Source: Phaeacidiphilus oryzae TH49 (GTDB lineage: Bacteria; Actinomycetota; Actinomycetes; Streptomycetales; Streptomycetaceae). From it: a stretch of DNA of 64,000 nt. The DNA is taken from assembly GCF_000744815.1 (NCBI RefSeq), contig NZ_JQMQ01000005.1, positions 1,062,055-1,126,054 of the forward strand, given 5' to 3'. A program made the translations under genes and the position numbers. The notes below the pieces were generated by a model. That model made no database searches, had not been told where the DNA came from, and was given only the letters and a program-made list of their open reading frames with translations. Positions 63,963 through 64,000 of this stretch are shown in pieces. Position 1 is the first letter of the stretch. Each line of letters starts with the position of its first letter.

Positions 63963-64000
63963 CGGGCCCGCCGTCTCCGGCTCGTCCGAGGCGGCGTCAG

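Overview
The window is high-GC actinobacterial chromosome, most likely from a member of the Streptomycetaceae. The evidence is GTG starts, ATGA/GTGA operon overlaps, a complete Pup-proteasome locus, the order pafA/pafB/pafC/tatA/tatC/helY, MmyB-type regulators and a DUF6643-like protein. The assignment rests on gene content and style, not on a database match.

Bases 1-9216 are an accessory island. It starts at the 3' part of a 5'-3' exonuclease gene and ends at a second, damaged copy of about 300 bp of that gene (415-723 versus 8918-9216). Between the copies lie a decayed IS630-type element with recognisable inverted repeats and TA flanks, and a lower-GC pair of overlapping genes that share a Gly/Asn/Val-rich amyloid-like motif (C-terminal in one, N-terminal in the other). 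A CbbX-like AAA gene follows, cut at its P-loop by a decayed IS256-type element. Then come an EACC1 + caspase-like two-gene cassette, a small membrane protein, and a ribbon-helix-helix/PIN toxin-antitoxin pair with an apparently leaderless promoter and a palindromic operator. The content reads as a worn conflict/defence island.

Bases 9317-22628 hold metabolism, export and regulators: a LysR gene divergent from a dehydrogenase/NTF2 fusion, a secreted GH3 glycosidase ending in a strong terminator, a three-gene ABC-2 exporter operon, an SDR gene divergent from an XRE/MmyB regulator, and a PadR-controlled ABC-2 exporter operon.

Bases 22878-40170 are the core protein-turnover and Tat locus: helY, tatC, tatA, two small genes, pafC, pafB, two FKBP isomerases, pafA, prcA, prcB, pup, dop and mpa/arc on the minus strand, with a ferredoxin gene divergent from mpa. 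Pup tags proteins, PafA ligates it, Dop removes it, Mpa unfolds the tagged substrate into the PrcAB 20S chamber, and PafBC is the DNA-damage transcription factor coupled to this locus.

Bases 40242-58743 are mostly housekeeping: a repeat-rich single-pass membrane protein, tRNA m1A58 methyltransferase, a site-2-type protease with CBS domains, a RecB-type nuclease, an orphan NarL-type response regulator, two tandem family-5 solute-binding lipoproteins without a transporter, a HAD phosphatase, MetH, a PAC2-family protein, a DUF6643-like protein and a MOSC protein.

Bases 58982-63962 end the window with a beta-helix/CbbX-AAA fusion, a stand-alone transposase-like HTH protein, and a possible new peptide system: a 48-residue peptide with two near-identical VISDNDPSDPV repeats, four bases upstream of a JmjC/cupin_4 2-oxoglutarate hydroxylase. 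The peptide-hydroxylase pair is the best candidate here for an undescribed system. The amyloid-motif pair is the second.
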